Positions 1 to 7,568 of a stretch of 21,548 nucleotides of DNA are shown here, piece after piece; position 1 is the stretch's first letter; every line of letters begins with the position of its first letter. The notes beneath the pieces were generated by a model. That model made no database searches. It was not told the DNA's origin and was given only the letters and a program-made list of their open reading frames with translations. The stretch spans positions 1 through 21,548 of the forward strand of contig CAZCBN010000053.1 in NCBI GenBank assembly GCA_964496975.1, in the 5' to 3' direction. This stretch comes from CAZCBN01 sp964496975 (GTDB taxonomy: Bacteria > Planctomycetota > Phycisphaerae > Phycisphaerales > UBA1924). The position numbers were made by a program, and so were the translations under genes.

Positions 1-514
1 GCTGCTCGCCGGGGCCGCGGGTGCCGACGCCGCCGATGCCGCCGGAGCCGACGATGCGTTCGAGGTGGTCCCACATGGCGCGGAGTCGGGGGAAGGTGTA
101 TTCGAGCTGCGCGAGTTCGACCTGGAGCTTGGCCTCGTGGGTGGTGGCGCGGCCGGCGAAGATGTCGAGGATGAGCTCGGAGCGGTCGAGGACTTTTCGC
201 TCGGTGGCCTTTTCGATGTTGGCGATCTGCTTGGGGCTGAGCTCGTGGTCGAAGATGATGGTGGAGGCGTTGAGGGTCTCGCAGAGGCCCTTGAGCTCGA
301 CGAGTTTTCCCTCGCCCATGTAGGTGCCGGCCTCGGGGGTCTCGCGGCGTTGTTCGAGCTCGCCGACGACGAGGGCCCCGGCCTGCTCGGCGAGCTCGCG
401 GAGCTCGCCGAAGGGGTCGGCGCGGTCGTAACGGCTTGTGGGCAAACGGACTGCGGCGAGGACCGTTCGTTCTGCGGCGACCTGGATGGACTGACGCTCT
501 TTGGCTGGGGGCAT
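1..514 (-). CDS. hflX: GTPase HflX, N-terminal part (cut by window edge)
   Basis: The minus strand reads from ATG at 514 without a stop to the window edge, giving 171 codons. The translation has the HflX N-terminal domain: a segment GTYMGEGKLVELK (about residues 53-65), then an FDHELSPKQIANIEKA segment, then the hallmark DRSELILDIFAGRA and AKLQVELAQLEY, ending in the glycine-rich GGIGGVGTRGPGEQ that precedes the G domain. HflX is a ribosome-binding GTPase that splits or rescues stalled 70S ribosomes; this role is family knowledge. The nucleotide-binding domain lies outside the window. No Shine-Dalgarno precedes the ATG, but a TAGCAT box ends 8 nt before it. The gene is divergent from the small gene at 640. 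Confidence 0.9.
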   Translation of the reverse strand, partial: MPPAKERQSIQVAAERTVLAAVRLPTSRYDRADPFGELRELAEQAGALVVGELEQRRETPEAGTYMGEGKLVELKGLCETLNASTIIFDHELSPKQIANIEKATERKVLDRSELILDIFAGRATTHEAKLQVELAQLEYTFPRLRAMWDHLERIVGSGGIGGVGTRGPGEQ

Positions 515-530
515 TCGGCGGGATGCTAGT
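515..530 (-). promoter_or_regulatory. -10-like box directly before hflX (possible leaderless start)
   Basis: On the minus strand TAGCAT (positions 523-528) is followed by eight bases and then the hflX ATG. No Shine-Dalgarno is visible. That spacing places a transcription start at or near the A of the ATG. This is inference; no convincing -35 was found. Confidence 0.35.
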
Positions 531-639
531 TCGTGCGCGGAGGGGGAGGAGAGGGGGCCCGAAGGGGCCTTCCCTTGCGCGGCGTTCGCTACGCTCGTGG
601 CCACCCGCGGGGTGCGCGGGCTTCCTGGGAGGAGTTGCG

Positions 640-1062
640 ATGCCGGCTGACGAGAATGGTTCCGGGGGCGAGGCGCAGCCCTTGGCGATTGTTGATTTGG
701 GGATTTTCTTCGACGAAGCGCCGCCCGGGACGGGGACGAGCCCACCCGCCGACTACAGGCGGCTCGCCAAGGCGCTGTGCTGCGTCTTTGCGCGGCGCGT
801 CGAGATGGCCCGGAAGCTGAACCAGCCGATCCCGACGAGCCTGATGAAGTGGGTCGAGTGGGTGGAAAGCACCAACCTGCAGCTCTGCACGCCGGGCAAG
901 AACATCCCGAGCGTGGCAACCGAAGCCGAGCAGCGGGTGTACGGAGGCGGCGCGGCGAGCACCCAGGTCGCTGCGATCAATGTCGGTCAGCGCACGCTCG
1001 CGGCGACCAACCAGTTTTTCTCGGCGACGGTCGCCGAACTGGACGACTGGAACGAGGTCTGA
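640..1062 (+). CDS. Hypothetical protein, 140 aa
   Basis: The start ATG at 640 is preceded by a strong ribosome binding site (GGGAGGAG at 628-635, 4-5 nt spacing), so I prefer it to longer in-frame starts upstream. The product is soluble with no signal peptide or membrane segment. It begins MPADENGSGG, has a middle section rich in K/R and W (RRVEMARKLNQP, LMKWVEWVES) and ends in an acidic ELDDWNEV. I do not recognise the family and assign no function. It is divergent from hflX and convergent with the kinase gene. A long minus-strand reading frame overlaps it but has no support. Confidence 0.7.
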   Translation: MPADENGSGGEAQPLAIVDLGIFFDEAPPGTGTSPPADYRRLAKALCCVFARRVEMARKLNQPIPTSLMKWVEWVESTNLQLCTPGKNIPSVATEAEQRVYGGGAASTQVAAINVGQRTLAATNQFFSATVAELDDWNEV

Positions 1063-1095
1063 AGATTCTCGGTGAACGCTGAAGCCGGCGCCGAG

Positions 1096-1117
1096 CGTCC
1101 GACGGTCGCGTCGGACG
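1096..1117. terminator. Hairpin between convergent genes
   Basis: CGTCCGACG and CGTCGGACG form a perfect 9-bp stem around a GTCG loop, located 33 nt past the stop of the 140-aa gene and 52 nt past the kinase stop. It has no T-run on either strand, so it may be a weak bidirectional or factor-assisted terminator. Confidence 0.4.
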
Positions 1118-1168
1118 TGGCGTCGGTCTCGGCGTTGCGGCCGCCTTGTGGCGTGCCCGTGCGCCCGG

Positions 1169-3643
1169 TCAGGGCGTGCCGCCGGCGTCGCGCACCGCGG
1201 CTTCGGCGCGGGCGCGGTCCTTTTCCATGCGCCTCGCGGTGTCTTCTGCGTTGAGTTCGGCGAGGGTGGCGGCGGCCCGCTGGTATTCCTGCGTGGCGCG
1301 GGGCACGTCGCCGGCTTTGGCCGCGGCAATGGCGAGGTTGAAGCGGAGGCGGAGCGTGCTGGGGTCGGCCTCGCCCCGTGCGGCCTCGACGATCGGCAGG
1401 CGGGCGTCGAGCGCGGCGAACGCGTCGGCCGCGCGGCCGGCGCGGATCCACGCGTCGGCCACGTTGGTGAGCGCGACGACCGTGTTGGGGTGGTCGCGTC
1501 CCAGTTGGCGGTCGCAGCCCTCGAGGAGCGTTTGGTAGAGCGGTGCGGCCTCATCGAGCCGGCCGGCGAGGTCAACCGCGCGGGCGGTGTTGCTCAGCAG
1601 CTTGAGCATCTCGTCGCGCGCTGGGTCGACGCCCGAGGCGATGGCGCGGGCGAGCAGATCGGTGCCGAGGTCGGCGGCGGCGGCGAGTTCTTTGGCCTCG
1701 ATCAGCAGGCTCACCATGTTGGCCTGGGCCGAGATGGTCTCGGGGTGCAGGGGGCCAAAGCGGGCGGTTCGGCGCTTCACCGCGTCTTCGTAGAGCGGGC
1801 GCGCCGTGGCCAGGTCGCCGCTGCGGCGGACCGCGACGGCGTAGTTCATGGTGATGGTGATGCCGTTGGGGTCGGTGGGTGGCAGGACGCGGGCGGCGTC
1901 GTCGTGTGCGGCGCGGAGGATGGGCAGGGCCTCTTCGAGGCGCTCAAGAGAGGCGAGCATGACGCCCAGCGAGGAGCGGGCGTCGATGGCGAGCGGGTCA
2001 ACCGCGGGGACGGCCTGCAGGAGGCGGAGGGCCTCTTTCACCTGTGGCTCGCCGAGGTCGGCCCGGCCCAGGTCCTCCATGCTGTCGGCGAGGCTGAGGC
2101 GGATGCGGGCCTCCATGATGGGGTCGGGCAGGGGGGTCGCGTCGAGGGTGGCGGCGACGTGCGTCAACAGGTCGATGAGGTTCGCATCGGCGGGGAGTTT
2201 CTTTGATGCCTCGGTGAGCGCGTTGCGGATGAACTCGTCGGCGGCGGCGGCGACGCGGGCCTGCTGCTCGGTGCGGTCACGCTCGGCGGAGGCTTGCGTC
2301 GCGAGGCGGGCGAGCTCTGCGGCCTGGGCGGCGATGACGCTGCCGGTGAGGATGAGCAAGGCGAGCACGACCTCGGCCAACAGGAAGGGCCAGCGGTGGC
2401 GGCGGTGCAGCACGCGGAGTCGGTAACCCAGCGAGTCCGGGCGGGCCTCGACGGCGTCGCCGTCCAAGGCCCGGCGGAGGTCGCGGGCGAGGGCGCCGGG
2501 GGACTCGTAGCGGCGTTCGCGGTCGGGGGCGAGGGCCTTGAGCACGATGCAGTCGAGCTCGCCCGCGATGCGGCTGCCGGGGGTGAGGGTGGTGGGGGGG
2601 AGCGACCCGGACGCGGCGGTGCGGCCCCCGGAGGCGAGGCCCGTGCCGGGGGCGCCTGCGGCGGAGCCGGCGTCCGCGGGCGTGCCGCGTCGGCGTGCGG
2701 AGCGTCGGCGTGCGATGGGGGTTCCGCTGCCGGCGCGGCTGGGCCTGTCGGCGACGACGCGGCTCGGGGCGATGGGCGTGACGGTGCGGAGCAGGTGCGC
2801 GAGGTCGCGCGGGGAGATCTGACGCGGCGTGTTGCCGTGGGGGAGTTGGCCCGTGAGAAGCTGGTAGAGGACGACGCCCAGGGCGTAGACGTCGGTGCGG
2901 GTGTCGACGTCCTGCGCGTCGGCCTGCTCGGGGCTCATGTACTCGGGGGTGCCGACGACATGGTCGGCGCGGGTGACGGGGCCGTCGACGTCGAGGGCGA
3001 GGAGGGCCTTGGCGACGCCGAAGTCGATGACCTTGGGCCGTGGTTCCTCGCCTCGGTCGCCCGGGCGGACGAGGAGGTTGCTGGGCTTCAGGTCGCGGTG
3101 CAGGGCGCCGCGCTGGTGGGCGTGCTGCACGGCCTCGCAGACGCGGATGAACAGGTCGACACGGGCCTCGATGCCCATGCCCGCGCGGTCGCAGAAGGTG
3201 TGGATGGGCTCGCCCGCGACGTACTCCATGACGAAGTAGGGGCGGCCCTCGCCGGGCAGGCCGGCGGGGATGGCGCCGGCGTCGAGCACGCGGGCGATGC
3301 CCGGGTGGTCCATGCGGGCGAGGAGGCGGCGTTCGGCCTCGAACCGCGCGATGACGCCCGCGCTGTCCATGCCGGGCTTGATGAGCTTGATCGCCACGGT
3401 GCGGCGGATGGGCGCGTCCTGCTCGGCGAGGTAGACGACGCCGAAGCCGCCCTCGCCGATGCGATCGCCGAGCCGATAGGGCCCGATCGCGGCGGGGACG
3501 GAGGCGTCGCGGCGCGGTGAGGCGGGGGGGGAGTCGTCGCTGGTCTGTGACGGCGGCGCCGTCTCGGCGTCGTGCCAGTGCGGGGCGGGGGACGCCGCGG
3601 CTCCCGCGGCGACGAGGACGGGGTTGCGTTCGGAGTCGGGCAT
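1169..3643 (-). CDS. Membrane Ser/Thr protein kinase with C-terminal TPR-like domain
   Basis: An 824-aa protein from ATG at 3643; the frame is open further to 3766, but that extension is Arg/Pro-rich and looks non-coding. Cytoplasmic Hanks-type kinase domain about residues 56-400: glycine loop GEGGFG (63-68), ATP lysine K86 in VAIK, catalytic HRDLKPSN (182-189), DFG (207-209), and GTPEYMSPEQ (231-240) followed by DVYALGVVLYQLLTG. A low-complexity Arg/Pro/Gly insertion (about 296-356) interrupts the C-lobe before ELDCIVLKAL. One transmembrane helix lies at about 419-440. The remaining roughly 380 residues are Ala/Leu-rich helical pairs with TPR-like spacing (for example LGVMLASLERLEEALPIL and NPNTVVALTNVADAW-like units), probably a ligand- or partner-sensing domain. 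All catalytic residues are present, so it should be active. This arrangement is a common planctomycete kinase type; its substrate is unknown. The start is not fixed by a visible Shine-Dalgarno. Confidence 0.9.
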   Translation of the reverse strand: MPDSERNPVLVAAGAAASPAPHWHDAETAPPSQTSDDSPPASPRRDASVPAAIGPYRLGDRIGEGGFGVVYLAEQDAPIRRTVAIKLIKPGMDSAGVIARFEAERRLLARMDHPGIARVLDAGAIPAGLPGEGRPYFVMEYVAGEPIHTFCDRAGMGIEARVDLFIRVCEAVQHAHQRGALHRDLKPSNLLVRPGDRGEEPRPKVIDFGVAKALLALDVDGPVTRADHVVGTPEYMSPEQADAQDVDTRTDVYALGVVLYQLLTGQLPHGNTPRQISPRDLAHLLRTVTPIAPSRVVADRPSRAGSGTPIARRRSARRRGTPADAGSAAGAPGTGLASGGRTAASGSLPPTTLTPGSRIAGELDCIVLKALAPDRERRYESPGALARDLRRALDGDAVEARPDSLGYRLRVLHRRHRWPFLLAEVVLALLILTGSVIAAQAAELARLATQASAERDRTEQQARVAAAADEFIRNALTEASKKLPADANLIDLLTHVAATLDATPLPDPIMEARIRLSLADSMEDLGRADLGEPQVKEALRLLQAVPAVDPLAIDARSSLGVMLASLERLEEALPILRAAHDDAARVLPPTDPNGITITMNYAVAVRRSGDLATARPLYEDAVKRRTARFGPLHPETISAQANMVSLLIEAKELAAAADLGTDLLARAIASGVDPARDEMLKLLSNTARAVDLAGRLDEAAPLYQTLLEGCDRQLGRDHPNTVVALTNVADAWIRAGRAADAFAALDARLPIVEAARGEADPSTLRLRFNLAIAAAKAGDVPRATQEYQRAAATLAELNAEDTARRMEKDRARAEAAVRDAGGTP

Positions 3644-3911
3644 ATGGCACGCGGGCTGGGGCGAGCGGAGTGATGGGGCCGATGGGCGGATCGATCGGGC
3701 GCCGGCTGGGCCCGGTCGTGCCCGGCGGGACGTGCCCGACCGGATGTGCCCTCGAATGTGGGTCACCGGCTCAGGCTCGCCGGCCGTGCCGGCGATCCCG
3801 CCTCTGAAGCGTGGGCCGCGGCGCCGACTTACTCGCGGCGTGCCGGCCCTCGCTCACCGTACCCGAAGCCGCCCGCGGCGGACAGGGCGAATCGCTCCCG
3901 CGGCGAATCCC

Positions 3912-3922
3912 TAGCATCGGGC
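3912..3922 (+). promoter_or_regulatory. -10-like box directly before ctpA-like gene
   Basis: TAGCAT at 3912-3917 is followed by CGGGC and the ATG at 3923. There is no Shine-Dalgarno, so a leaderless transcript is plausible. The box matches that in front of hflX. No clear -35 is visible. Confidence 0.35.
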
Positions 3923-5755
3923 ATGAGCACAGCAGCCAAGCCGTCTGAGGCGATGGGGCCACGTTCTGGGGAGATGGATCGGTCGATGGGCCCGGGCCCG
4001 GGGCCCCGCCGAGGCGGGGCGCGGGGCCGGGGCCGCGGGCCTTGGCGGGCGGCGTGGACCGCGGGCGTGGGTGTGGCGCTGGTCGGCGCGGCGCTGGCGG
4101 CGGGCGAGGCGTCGGACGACTTCCGCTTCTTTGACCCGCTGATCGACGTGAAGGGCGTGATCTCTCGCTTCGCGTTTGATCCGCCGGACGACGAGGCGCT
4201 GCAGATCGCGGCGATCGAGGGCATGCTCGAGGCGCTGGACGACCCGTACGCGACATACGTGCCCCCGCAGTTCAACGAAGAGTTCAACAAGCAGCTCACG
4301 GGCGAGTACGTCGGCATCGGGGCCGAGGTGCAGATGGGCGAGGGGTACCTGCGGATCGTGACGCCGCTGGACGATTCGCCCGCCTTCCACGCCGGCGTGC
4401 TGGCGGAGGACCGGGTGGTCGCGATCAACGGCGAGCGCACGGCGGGCCTGACGGTCGACGAGTGCATCGACCGCCTGCAGGGCGAGCCCGGCACGCCGGT
4501 GGAGCTCTCGGTTGAGCGCGGGGCGGCGGGGTCGGCTGAGGCGCTGACGATTACGGTGCTGCGCGAGGAGATCCGCACGCGGGCCGTCCGCGGATTTCAT
4601 CGGGCCGACGACGGGTCGTGGCGGTACGACATCGACCCCGCGCGGCGGATCGGGTACGTGCGGCTCTCGCAGTTCACGCCGGCGGTGGCGGCGGAGTTTG
4701 ACGCCGCGATGGCCGCGCTCGCCGCGGAGGAGGGCCGCCTCGCGGGCCTCATCATCGACCTGCGCTGGAACCCCGGCGGCCTGCTCGACCAGGCGGTGGA
4801 CTTGTCGGATCGGCTGCTGGAGTCGGGCGTGATTGTCTCGACCCGAGGCCGCGACGCCGCGGACGAGACGGTGCAACGCGCCGAGGAGCCCGGCACGCTC
4901 CCAGACTTCCCGATCGCGGTGCTCGTGAACGGGCAGTCCGCGTCGGCGAGCGAGGTGCTCGCGGGGGCGCTGAGCGAGAACGGCCGGGCCGTGGTGATCG
5001 GCGAGCGCACGTTCGGCAAGGGGAGCGTGCAGACGGTGCGCTCGCTCTCGGGCGCGGGCGCCGGCGCGGCGATCAAGCTCACCGAGCAGCGCTACTTCCT
5101 GCCGAGCGGGCGCAGCATCCAGCGGACCGATGACTCGGCCGCGTGGGGCGTGGACCCGACGGCGGGCTTCTACGTGCCGCTCCGGGACGAGCAGGTGCGC
5201 GACCTGATGCTCGCGCGGCGGGGCGAGGACATCATCGGCGGGGCGGCGAAGGCCGATCGGGGCGAGGGCCGCTGGGCCGACCCGGACTGGATCGTGGAGC
5301 ACCTGAAGGACCCGCAGCTCGCCGCGGCGGTGCGGGCGGTGCAGCAGCGCGTGGACAGCGGCGAGTGGCAGCCCGTGGGCGAGGCGCAGGGCGACTACGA
5401 CCCCGCCGCGCTGGGCGAGCTGCGCCGGGCCGAAGCCTCACGCGAGCGGGTGTACCGCGAGCTGGAGCGGCTCGAGCGGCGCATCGCGGCGCTGGAGTCG
5501 GGCCTGGGCGAGGCGGCGGCCTCGGCGGATGACCCGATCGACCTCATCCCCGATGAGGCGGAGCTTGACGGCGGCACGCTCACCGTGACCGACGCGTCGG
5601 GCGCAACCGTCGCGACGCTGCGCATCCGGGGCCAGACGCTGGAGCGCTGGCTGATCGACGCGGGCGTTGAGAAGCTCGCGCCCGAGGCGCCGGCGGCGGG
5701 GGACGCGACCCCCGCCACCCCGGCGCCCGCCGCGCGTCGCGAGCCGACGCGTTGA
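3923..5755 (+). CDS. S41 family C-terminal processing peptidase (CtpA/Tsp type)
   Basis: A 610-aa protein with a short Arg/Gly-rich N-terminus, a hydrophobic signal/anchor segment (about 43-61), then the periplasmic protease. A PDZ domain covers about residues 125-205 (YVGIGAEVQM, AFHAGVLAEDRVVAING). The S41 core follows with GYVRLSQF (244-251), LIIDLRWNPGG (276-286) and NGQSASASEVLAGAL (336-350). By family alignment the catalytic dyad is S341 and K366 (FGKGSVQT), with the normal 25-residue spacing. The C-terminal third is unusual: a charged coiled coil at about 495-530 and a Pro/Ala-rich tail. The family cleaves proteins near their C-termini in the periplasm and tunes envelope enzymes; the target here is unknown. 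ATG 3923 is preferred because the longer frame upstream is Arg-rich and unlike the family. It is first in an operon with tsaD, whose TTG overlaps its stop by 4 nt. Confidence 0.92.
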   Translation: MSTAAKPSEAMGPRSGEMDRSMGPGPGPRRGGARGRGRGPWRAAWTAGVGVALVGAALAAGEASDDFRFFDPLIDVKGVISRFAFDPPDDEALQIAAIEGMLEALDDPYATYVPPQFNEEFNKQLTGEYVGIGAEVQMGEGYLRIVTPLDDSPAFHAGVLAEDRVVAINGERTAGLTVDECIDRLQGEPGTPVELSVERGAAGSAEALTITVLREEIRTRAVRGFHRADDGSWRYDIDPARRIGYVRLSQFTPAVAAEFDAAMAALAAEEGRLAGLIIDLRWNPGGLLDQAVDLSDRLLESGVIVSTRGRDAADETVQRAEEPGTLPDFPIAVLVNGQSASASEVLAGALSENGRAVVIGERTFGKGSVQTVRSLSGAGAGAAIKLTEQRYFLPSGRSIQRTDDSAAWGVDPTAGFYVPLRDEQVRDLMLARRGEDIIGGAAKADRGEGRWADPDWIVEHLKDPQLAAAVRAVQQRVDSGEWQPVGEAQGDYDPAALGELRRAEASRERVYRELERLERRIAALESGLGEAAASADDPIDLIPDEAELDGGTLTVTDASGATVATLRIRGQTLERWLIDAGVEKLAPEAPAAGDATPATPAPAARREPTR

Positions 5756-6825
5756 GCCCGCCGCTGGTCTTGGGCCTGGAGTCGACGTGCGACGAAACGG
5801 CCGCCGCGTTCGTGCGGGGCCGGGCGGTGCTGTCGAGCGTCGTGGCCTCGCAGCACGACCTGCACGCGGAGTACGGCGGCGTGGTGCCCGAGATCGCGAG
5901 CCGCGCGCACGCCGAGCGTGTGCTCGCCGTGGTGCGGGCCGCGTGCGCGCAGGCGGGGGCGTCGCTGCGCGACGCCGAGGCGGTCGCGGTGGCCCATCGC
6001 CCCGGGCTGATCGGCTCGTTGCTGGTGGGCGTCGCAGCGGCGAAGGCGCTGTCGTGGTCGCTCGGCGTGCCGATCGTGGGCGTGAACCATGTGCACGCGC
6101 ACCTCGACGCGGCGTTCTCGGCCGAGGATGACCCGCGCGAGCTCTCGCCCGCGTTGGGCCTCGTCGCCAGCGGCGGGCACACGGCGCTGTACGCGTGCGT
6201 CGCCGGCCGCGACCCGTTGCGCCTCGGCGGCACGCTGGACGACGCGGTGGGCGAGGCCTTTGACAAGGCGGCGGCGATTCTCGGCCTTGCTCAGCCGGGC
6301 GGGCCCGCGATCGAGGCGCTCGCCGCCGAGCCCGGGGCCGACGCGGCGGCGCTGCCGCTCCCGGTCAGCCGGCTCGGGCGCGATTCGCTCGATTTCTCGT
6401 TTTCCGGGCTGAAGACCGCCGTGCTGTACGCCGTGCGCGGCGTGCCGAGGCCCCCGCGCGAGGGCGTGGTGCACGAGCCGCCGCCGCCGCTGACGCCCGA
6501 GCGGCGCCGCGACATCGCCGCGTCGTTCCAGGCCGCCGCGGTGCGGGCGCTGCGGCTGAAGATCGAGCGCGCGATCGCGTCGCGGGCCGGCGGGCCCGAA
6601 GCGTTCCGCGGGTTGCTCGCCGGGGGCGGGGTCATCGCCAACCGCGCGGTGCGGGCGATGCTCGCCGAGGCCGCGGCGGGCGCGGGCGTTCACCTGCGGC
6701 TCGCGCCGCCGAGCCTGTGCGGCGACAACGCGGCGATGATCGGGCTGCTCGGGGCTCGCCGGCTCGCCGCGGGGCGGGCGGATGATCTCTCGCTCCTTCC
6801 TTCGCCGGTCGCCGCCGATGCGTGA
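5752..6825 (+). CDS. tsaD: tRNA N6-threonylcarbamoyladenosine transferase TsaD
   Basis: A 357-aa cytosolic protein that transfers the threonylcarbamoyl group to A37 of ANN-decoding tRNAs, working with TsaB and TsaE (not in this window). Seen in sequence: N-terminal LGLESTCDET (7-16), HAEYGGVVPEIASRAH (38-53), metal-binding HxxxH H113/H117, SGGHTALY (140-147), GEAFDKAAAILGL and C-terminal LAGGGVIAN and CGDNAAMIG. The usual GPGL motif is HRPGL here (82-86). A low-complexity insertion PRPPREGVVHEPPPPL lies in the C-terminal half. The start is a TTG at 5752 overlapping the protease stop as TTGA, which gives exactly the family's usual N-terminus; translation is probably coupled. It overlaps the next gene by 8 nt. 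Confidence 0.95.
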   Translation: MSPPLVLGLESTCDETAAAFVRGRAVLSSVVASQHDLHAEYGGVVPEIASRAHAERVLAVVRAACAQAGASLRDAEAVAVAHRPGLIGSLLVGVAAAKALSWSLGVPIVGVNHVHAHLDAAFSAEDDPRELSPALGLVASGGHTALYACVAGRDPLRLGGTLDDAVGEAFDKAAAILGLAQPGGPAIEALAAEPGADAAALPLPVSRLGRDSLDFSFSGLKTAVLYAVRGVPRPPREGVVHEPPPPLTPERRRDIAASFQAAAVRALRLKIERAIASRAGGPEAFRGLLAGGGVIANRAVRAMLAEAAAGAGVHLRLAPPSLCGDNAAMIGLLGARRLAAGRADDLSLLPSPVAADA

Positions 6826-7432
6826 GCGCGGGGGGCCGGCTTCATCCTCGGGCGGGCCGTCGCACGGGGCGTCGCGCGGGCTTCACCCGCTGGACATCCT
6901 CGCGGCGCGGTTCAGCGCCGCGGAGCGTCCGCCGCACCCCGCGGCCCTGCCCGCGGAGGACCTGCTGAAGCAGTGCGACCTGCAGCGGAGCCGGACGGGC
7001 GGCCCCGGGGGCCAGCGTCGGAACAAGGTGGAGACCGCCGTCACGCTGCGGCATCTGCCCAGCGGCCTGGAGGCGCAGGCCGCGGAACGTCGCAGCGTTG
7101 CCGAGAACCGGCCCGTTGCGCTGCGTCGCCTGCGGCTGCTGCTCGCCGTGGAGCACCGCGAGCCCGTGCCGGCGGGGGAGGCCCGCTCGGCCCTGTGGCG
7201 GCAGCGGTGCCGAGAGGGCCGCGTCGTGGTGAACCCCAAGCACGAGGACTACCCCGCCCTGCTTGCCGAGGCGATGGACTTCATCGAGGCGTGCGCCGGC
7301 GACGTCCGCACCGCCGCGACGCGGCTCGACTGCACGCCCACGCAGCTTGTGCGGCTGCTGCGGCACCACCCGCCGGCGCTGGCCCGCGTTGACGCCGCGC
7401 GGGCCGGGCGGGGCGAGCACCCGCTGCAATAG
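6818..7432 (+). CDS. Peptide chain release factor-like protein (GGQ domain)
   Basis: A 204-aa protein with the class I release-factor catalytic domain. GGPGGQRRNKVETAV (61-75) contains the GGQ (64-66) that triggers peptidyl-tRNA hydrolysis on the ribosome, followed by the family-typical basic helix. There are no codon-recognition domains (PAS/PVT or SPF). Instead of a basic ArfB-type tail, the C-terminal half has SALWRQRCREGRVVVNP and a small helical domain with TAATRLDCTPTQLVRLLRHHP. It is therefore a release-factor-like hydrolase distinct from RF1/RF2 and probably from ArfB. ATG 6818 overlaps the tsaD stop by 8 nt (ATGCGTGA); a frame upstream would overlap tsaD by 44 nt and looks like tsaD's shadow. 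It is last in the ctpA-tsaD operon. A role in ribosome rescue is inferred from the domain only. Confidence 0.85.
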   Translation: MRERGGPASSSGGPSHGASRGLHPLDILAARFSAAERPPHPAALPAEDLLKQCDLQRSRTGGPGGQRRNKVETAVTLRHLPSGLEAQAAERRSVAENRPVALRRLRLLLAVEHREPVPAGEARSALWRQRCREGRVVVNPKHEDYPALLAEAMDFIEACAGDVRTAATRLDCTPTQLVRLLRHHPPALARVDAARAGRGEHPLQ

Positions 7433-7454
7433 CGGTGGTGAGCCCCGGAAAAGA

Positions 7455-7484
7455 AAACGCCCCGCCGGACGGGGCGGGGCGTTT
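7455..7484. terminator. Strong terminator hairpin between convergent genes
   Basis: A perfect 12-bp stem (AAACGCCCCGCC with GGCGGGGCGTTT) around a 6-nt loop. On the minus strand it is followed by TTTTCTTTTCC, a good U-tract, so it ends the secreted-protein gene at 7569. On the plus strand only TTT follows, so it may also stop the protease-tsaD-release factor operon. Confidence 0.85.
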
Positions 7485-7568
7485 GGTGATGAACCGTGAT
7501 CACGAGAGCTCGCCCGTGCGGCGGTGGACCGCACGGGCGAAGCCGAACGCGTCGGCCGCGTTGCCGGC

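Noticed and set aside
589..1575. Long minus-strand reading frame overlapping the 140-aa gene and kinase end
   Set aside because: The translation is Arg/Pro/Thr-rich without motifs and overlaps the kinase C-terminus in another frame; it is a GC-driven shadow.
2294..3520. 408-codon plus-strand frame opposite the kinase
   Set aside because: Ala/Gly/Val/Asp-rich composition and exact antisense position to the kinase domain; no motifs and no ribosome site.
3911..5302. 463-codon minus-strand frame opposite the protease
   Set aside because: Arg/His/Leu-rich composition typical of antisense frames in GC-rich DNA; the protease on the other strand has clear motifs.
5395..6693. 432-codon minus-strand frame opposite tsaD
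   Set aside because: Antisense shadow of tsaD and the protease end; Arg-rich, no family features.
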